Position numbers and translations under genes: made by a program
Assembly (NCBI RefSeq): GCF_949987515.2
Contig: NC_082696.1
Location: forward strand, 60,892,447 to 60,956,446
Direction: 5' to 3'
DNA length: 64,000 bases
Origin: Delphinus delphis
Taxonomy: Eukaryota; Chordata; Mammalia; Artiodactyla; Delphinidae
Shown: piece by piece, positions 59,181 to 64,000 of the stretch
Layout of the letters: each line of letters begins with the position of its first letter
Position numbering within the stretch: the first letter of the stretch is position 1
The notes under the pieces: generated by a model
The model's database searches: none
Seen by the model: only the letters and a program-made list of their open reading frames with translations
Told to the model about the DNA's origin: nothing

Positions 59181-60420
59181 AAAATAAATTACTTTTGTGT
59201 TTAGTTATCTTGTTTGGAGTTCTCTTGATTTTTTGCATATGTGATTTGATGAATTTCATTATTCTAAAAAATTCTCAGGAAAAGTCTAGCCCATTGCCTG
59301 TTTTTGTAAAGAAGATTTCTTTTAACTCTTCAAATATTTCTCCTGGTTTTGTCTCTCGCTCTTATTCTTTTGGAATTCCATTGCATATATAATAGACTAT
59401 TTGATATTGTTCCAGAATTCTTGGACGCCTTGTTCCAACTTTTTGTTTTCCCTTATACTCTTTTTGTCTCTTTTTATTTGTTTGTTTGTTTGTATAATAT
59501 CTAATGACCTGTTTTCATGTTCACAGATTCTTTTCTCAGGGATACTGAGTCTACTAATAAGCACATTGAAAGAATTTATGATCTGTGATAACATTTCCTT
59601 TTATTTCTATCACGTTCATTTAAACCTTTCTTACAGTTTTCATTTTTCTGCTGAAATTCTCCATCTGTTCATGCATATTGTTCACCTGTTCCACTAGGTC
59701 TTTTAACACATTAATAATAGTTATATTAAAGTCTCTGTCAGGTAATTCCAACACTGGATCACCTCAATCTGGTTTTCTCCATTGTTTGACTCTTGACAAT
59801 GGATTGTTTTTTCCTTGCATTTCTGTATAGCTTGTCACTTTTTATTAAATGCCAAACATCAAGTGTAAAACAATTGAGACAGGTGAAAATTATTTCTGCT
59901 TGGCAATAGGGCATGCCTCTTCTATTCTAAGGCCATTAGTTTGTGGCATTGAGTAAACCTACTCAGGAGCTGAGCTTCAGCTCACCAAATGCTTCAAATT
60001 CCTCTAAAATTACTTTGTAATTAGGATGGGGGCTGGAGACTTGGAGTGGGTGGGCTTTTTACTTCCTACAGTGGTGGCCAATCCTCTACTCTGCACGTAC
60101 ATTATTCCCTCGTCTCCTACCCTGCTTCTAATATTTCTCATAAGCACCTGATGGAGGTCCACATAAAAGCACTTGTGAGTTCAAACCCCCCTTGTGTCAG
60201 GGGACACACAGGGGCTCTCATTATAGTCTACTTACAGCTTTTAGCAATTTATTAAAATTTTAGCTGATTTCATTTTAGCCCCTTGTATTATGGCCAGGTA
60301 TTCTTTTGTTCTCTGCCACATATGACAACATCACCATGACCAATTTCTCCATGAAGGGATCTCCCCATGGGCTAAAAATTCTGGGTATTTATTTGCCCTA
60401 TGAACTCAGATTTCTGATGA
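59180..60420 (-). mobile_element. Old LINE relic, probably L1 lineage
   Basis: 'cttcaaatatttctcctggt' near 59328, 'cttttggaattccattgcat' near 59367, 'attaaagtctctgtcaggta' near 59726 and 'gactcttgacaatggattgt' near 59788 are motifs of a repeat common in mammals that I associate with the reverse complement of old L1-lineage 5' regions. The family name is uncertain. The frames at 59401-59697 belong to it. Confidence 0.45.
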
Positions 60421-60889
60421 GTACAAGAAAAGTTATTATTTTCTAGTTCACCTGGCTTTTTCTTATTGTTAGTGCAGGGTACGCACCCTTTCCAGCAGTG
60501 TTTACTTTAAGTAGAGTAAGAATCCTTCAGTTGATGAGTTGTAATTCTCGGGGAAAAGTTTTGTATCACACTAACCTAATAATAATTGAAGTACAGAATT
60601 TATTTTCCAAGTGTCTACTTAATTTTGTCATGGAAAGTATGATTATAATTTGTTCTTCAGTGATATTATATAAATATGAAATAATTTAAAATGCTCTAGA
60701 ATGTTACAAAACTAAGAAGGAGCATCAGAGTTTGGATATTTACATGACTATAACTAAACCAGTGGTCACTAAGAACTTTGAAAGAATATTCCAGCTCAAA
60801 TATTCTACACAACTTCCATTCAGTTCTTCCCCATGGGACATGATTTTCTAAAATATTTGATTGCAAGTTCATTGTCAATGGACATTGTT

Positions 60890-61150
60890 ATTTCAGTTCA
60901 CCTCTACAAATACTTATTGAATACCCACCATGTATTAGTTGGGGAGCTAGACACTAGGACTACGAAGATTAGTAAGAAAACCAGTTTCAGAGTAATCCAG
61001 TGGGTGAAACGTATATAAACATATCAGGCCATTGTGACGTTGTAAGGTCACAATATTGTACAGATAAGCCTGCACATTATACCAATACAGAGAAAGGGTA
61101 TGTGTCCCAGAATGAGGTATAAGAGATGCCTATTAGAGAAAAATGACAGC
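60890..61150 (-). mobile_element. LINE-2 3' region, antisense
   Basis: 'caaatacttattgaataccc', 'accatgtattagttgggga' and 'agacactaggactacgaaga' match reverse-complement L2. Ends are diverged. Confidence 0.65.
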
Positions 61151-61159
61151 TATGCTCAG

Positions 61160-64000
61160 TCTTGAACCAACAGTCTACAAGTAAGCAAAATAAAACAGCA
61201 ATGCACCTTTTTTCCTTTGATTATTTGGAAAAGTTTATCCTTAAAACTGTAAAGTATTGGAGAAACATTAAGGCCATGGGGAAACATGAATATACCCCAT
61301 TTTTGTTTAATGATTTTTATTTAAAATCTATTATAATTACACATCATAGACATTTCTTATATCCTGTGGTTTAGGCTCAAATTTTTAATTTCCTGACATA
61401 GAAATTCTCAATTCCTTAATCTGCCTTACACTATAATCTATATAGTCAGGAGTAACTAAGACTCTAACGTTGCACTTTAAATATATGTGCTTTAAAATCT
61501 TCCTTCTTGGTTTCTGTCTTAGTGAGAAATTAATCAATCTCAGTTCTCACATGTTTAAAGCATTCCATCATTAGGAAGTCTCAAGGATGAACATATATCA
61601 TACCATAGATAAGGAGCCTACCAAAACAAGCATTTATTGGAGTCTTTTGTCACGGTTGGGAAACAATTTCCCATGAATTTCTTACATTTCTGAACATCTT
61701 ATGAAAGAAGCAGTGGCTGCTTTTGTTCTGAACTATTTTTAAAAGATGTTTGTAAAGCAAACAGCCCAGAAATAGCATCTCCTTCTACAGCAAAGGGAGG
61801 CATACTTGCCATCCATCATAAAAGAATTGCATTCCTTAAGTTCAGGGTCCCTTTCTTGTAATGTTTAGGTATCATATGGTCTGATTTGTGTTGCTTGGGG
61901 AAATTGGGGCTCAGGGAACCAATACAAAAAAGCTGATACACTTGCTACTGCTATTGTCGTGAAAAATAAATTATCCTTCATCTCTGATCCAGGAGTCTAA
62001 CGTCTTCTAAAAGCATCCATGAATCTGTGGTAGGCTTTTATGTCAGTATGCAAGCAGGGTAACATCTCAGGCCCTTCACAGTTTTTGATAATGTTTGTGA
62101 TGAGGATGGGATGCTAACAGAGACATGGATTTCTTTCTGGAAAATGAAGGATAAGGACCTCACAGGTCCATTAATGGGATTCAAGAAAAGTCTGTGGGAA
62201 TCAGTAGTAAATTATACAGTCAACTGAGCAATAAATGGCCCTCCACTTTTTTGTCTGTTAATGAAGAGGAATTGAGGAGGTTACCGCAGGCTAAGTAACA
62301 GGAAATAGGTAAATACAGATGTCAAAATGCTGCTCTGTTGTGAATTTTCCTCTAGGTGAAAGGACAGTCTTGCCAATCTGGCGACCAGCCTCTGATCTGC
62401 CGCACCACTTACAACTTCGTACTAAGATTTGTACTGGGTAAGCAGACAGTTTCTCTCCACTTCAGACAATAGTTAGAGAGATGGACACACACATGGAGTG
62501 TGAAAGGGAGAACTCCATGACCAGAAACCAGGTAAATCATTAGAACTTTGACTGGTTCACATGGGAAAGAAGGAGGCATGGGGCACATTTCTTATTAAGG
62601 AATAATGACAAGTAGTGGGTTGTCTTATGGCTAAACCTCTCCTTCGTTCTATCATGCCAAACTCAGATCCACTTGGAAGTGACAGTAAAATCTCTCAGTT
62701 TTTTACAGTGGGTTCTGGCAGCTCTAAAGGAGCTTTAGCTCTCTTGAGGAGATTTTCCTGAGATAGAAAAACTCCTGTGGAAAGCCATAGATGAAGCCTT
62801 GCCTAGTATGTGAGCTCTTACTGTCCTGGATTGAGTTTAGAATTCTGATGGAGTTGACCCACCACAGAATGAGAAAGAGACCCAAAGAAATCTAGATAAA
62901 TCCTGAGGTCACCACCGCTGTGTAGGAAAACTTTCCCAGCACTGATATTGATACTATCAAGAACTTAAGAGATGTCATCTAGACAATGGGGAAACTAATG
63001 CCCGGAGTTAAGGCGGATTCCTTAAAGAAGGTCACCACTGTGCAGCCGAGATTGAGTCAGCCAGAAGTTGCAAGCCCAGGGCCCTAGCAAAAAAGCAATG
63101 TGGCTACGCTTTCTGAGTCTAGGAATTCCCAAGGCTGAAATAGATGGTGTCAGCCACGAAGACCTTTCTCCCCCATATAGAGTATTGGATGGGTCAAAAT
63201 TCGTTCAAAGTTCTTTTGGTTATTCCACGAGCCATCGTTACATCACTTTAAAGTACACATGAAGCCTCTCTCTTTCCCTGCTCCCTGATTCCTCTCTTCT
63301 CCTATCCTTTGACTTATCGTTTAAAGAGAATCACGATCAGAGGCCAAGGTATCCTTATGCCCAACAGGGATCAAGGGACACATGCACCCACTTGAGTATG
63401 CTGGAAAATTTCAGGAAGGATAAGGAATCAAACTTTTATGGGTATGTTGGATACGGATGCCCAGTTGCTCTCCCACTTGGATTTATAGAACACTCAGATT
63501 CAGCTAATGAGGTTTAGGATTCACAGTGGGAAAGACAAGCCAACACGATCTTGTGGAGACAGACCTTTGGGCCAATTAAATGTACCATTTTGTTGTTTCA
63601 ATATCTGATAGTATAGCAGGAATTAATGTTTTATATGTTCATATTTTATCATCCATTAAGTGCCTGAAAAGGTGATCAAAACTGGGACAGGCCACATGTA
63701 GCAAAGTGCTAATGCAACATGTAAATCACTTTCCAATCTTCTCCCTGTTTCTCCCCATAAACAGTACAAAATCCCTAGAGGAGAAAAGGAAACCACAGCT
63801 CTGATTACAGACTTGAAGACAACATGGGTAGGAGGAGACACAGAATCTTTAACAGCCCTGTATGGGCAGTGAAAAAGACTAGAAATGAAAGCTCAGAATG
63901 GATTATTTCCAACTGCTCATGTAACTGAACCCACTGCACAGAGGAAACGTTTGCTATACTACCTTGGACTGTGTCAGTGACTTCTGGGGCAAAGACCAAC
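61160..64000. other. Mostly unrecognised sequence; one exon-like segment
   Basis: Somewhat less AT-rich than the rest of the window. The segment 62356-62437 is bounded by a plausible acceptor ('ttttcctctag') and donor ('gtaagc') and is open in two frames, but it resembles no protein I know. No other gene evidence. A 'tattggatgggtcaaaattc' at 63182 is only faintly mariner-like. Confidence 0.35.

Noticed and set aside
63180..63230. Second mariner palindrome like 10412
   Set aside because: Only a short resemblance ('tattggatgggtcaaaattc'); no inverted arm could be found.

Overview
The window reads as non-coding nuclear DNA of a placental mammal, almost certainly a whale or dolphin or a close cetartiodactyl relative. 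The main clue is six copies or fragments of tRNA-Glu-derived CHR-type SINEs (the 'ggcttccctggtggcgcagtggtt' head family). They occur with Tigger1, a mariner MITE known from cetartiodactyls, and young L1 3' ends ending in 'aataaagatgtta'. I saw no ruminant BovB/Bov-A elements, which argues against cattle, sheep or deer. The sequence is AT-rich. No open reading frame exceeds about 156 codons, and no bacterial operon, tRNA, rRNA or CRISPR array is present. I could not support any host protein-coding exon; the window is best described as a gene desert or the inside of a very large intron.

Layout. 0-7.3 kb: an L1 relic, a young CHR SINE, then a stack of nested insertions (an L2 interrupted by an old L1, itself interrupted by a young L1 3' end and by a SINE+L1 composite). 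8.4-10.5 kb: an L1/HAL1-like relic and a 75-bp mariner palindrome. 13-19 kb: L2, MIR, a reverse-strand SINE, a reverse-strand L1 and microsatellites. 20.7-24.5 kb: DNA-transposon fossils (MER5-like, MER2-like, Tigger1) and an L1 3' end carrying a long AT repeat. 24.5-27.8 kb: unrecognised, apparently unique sequence. 27.8-32.7 kb: L1, MIR and L2, with a full-length CHR SINE inserted in an L2. 35.07-39.78 kb: a decayed class I (gammaretrovirus-like) endogenous retrovirus with a shortened 5' LTR, remnants of gag nucleocapsid, protease, RT, RNase H and integrase, no recognisable env, and a 3' LTR. 40.8-41.3 kb: an L1 with a 5' inversion. 41.9-55 kb: MIR, L2, L1 and two reverse-strand CHR SINEs. 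55-64 kb: mostly unrecognised sequence, with one LINE relic at 59-60 kb.

Nothing here works together as a pathway. The biology is the history of retrotransposition: target-site duplications (TSDs) can be read directly for most young insertions, so their borders are well fixed. I found no convincing new biological system. The observations most worth checking are the mariner hairpin related to the ruminant miR-2284/2285 family, the SINE-L1 composite, a SINE with a non-SINE 3' extension, the inverted L1, and the fusion of a partial LTR to nucleocapsid sequence in the retrovirus. All family assignments come from recognising sequence by eye; none was checked against a repeat library.
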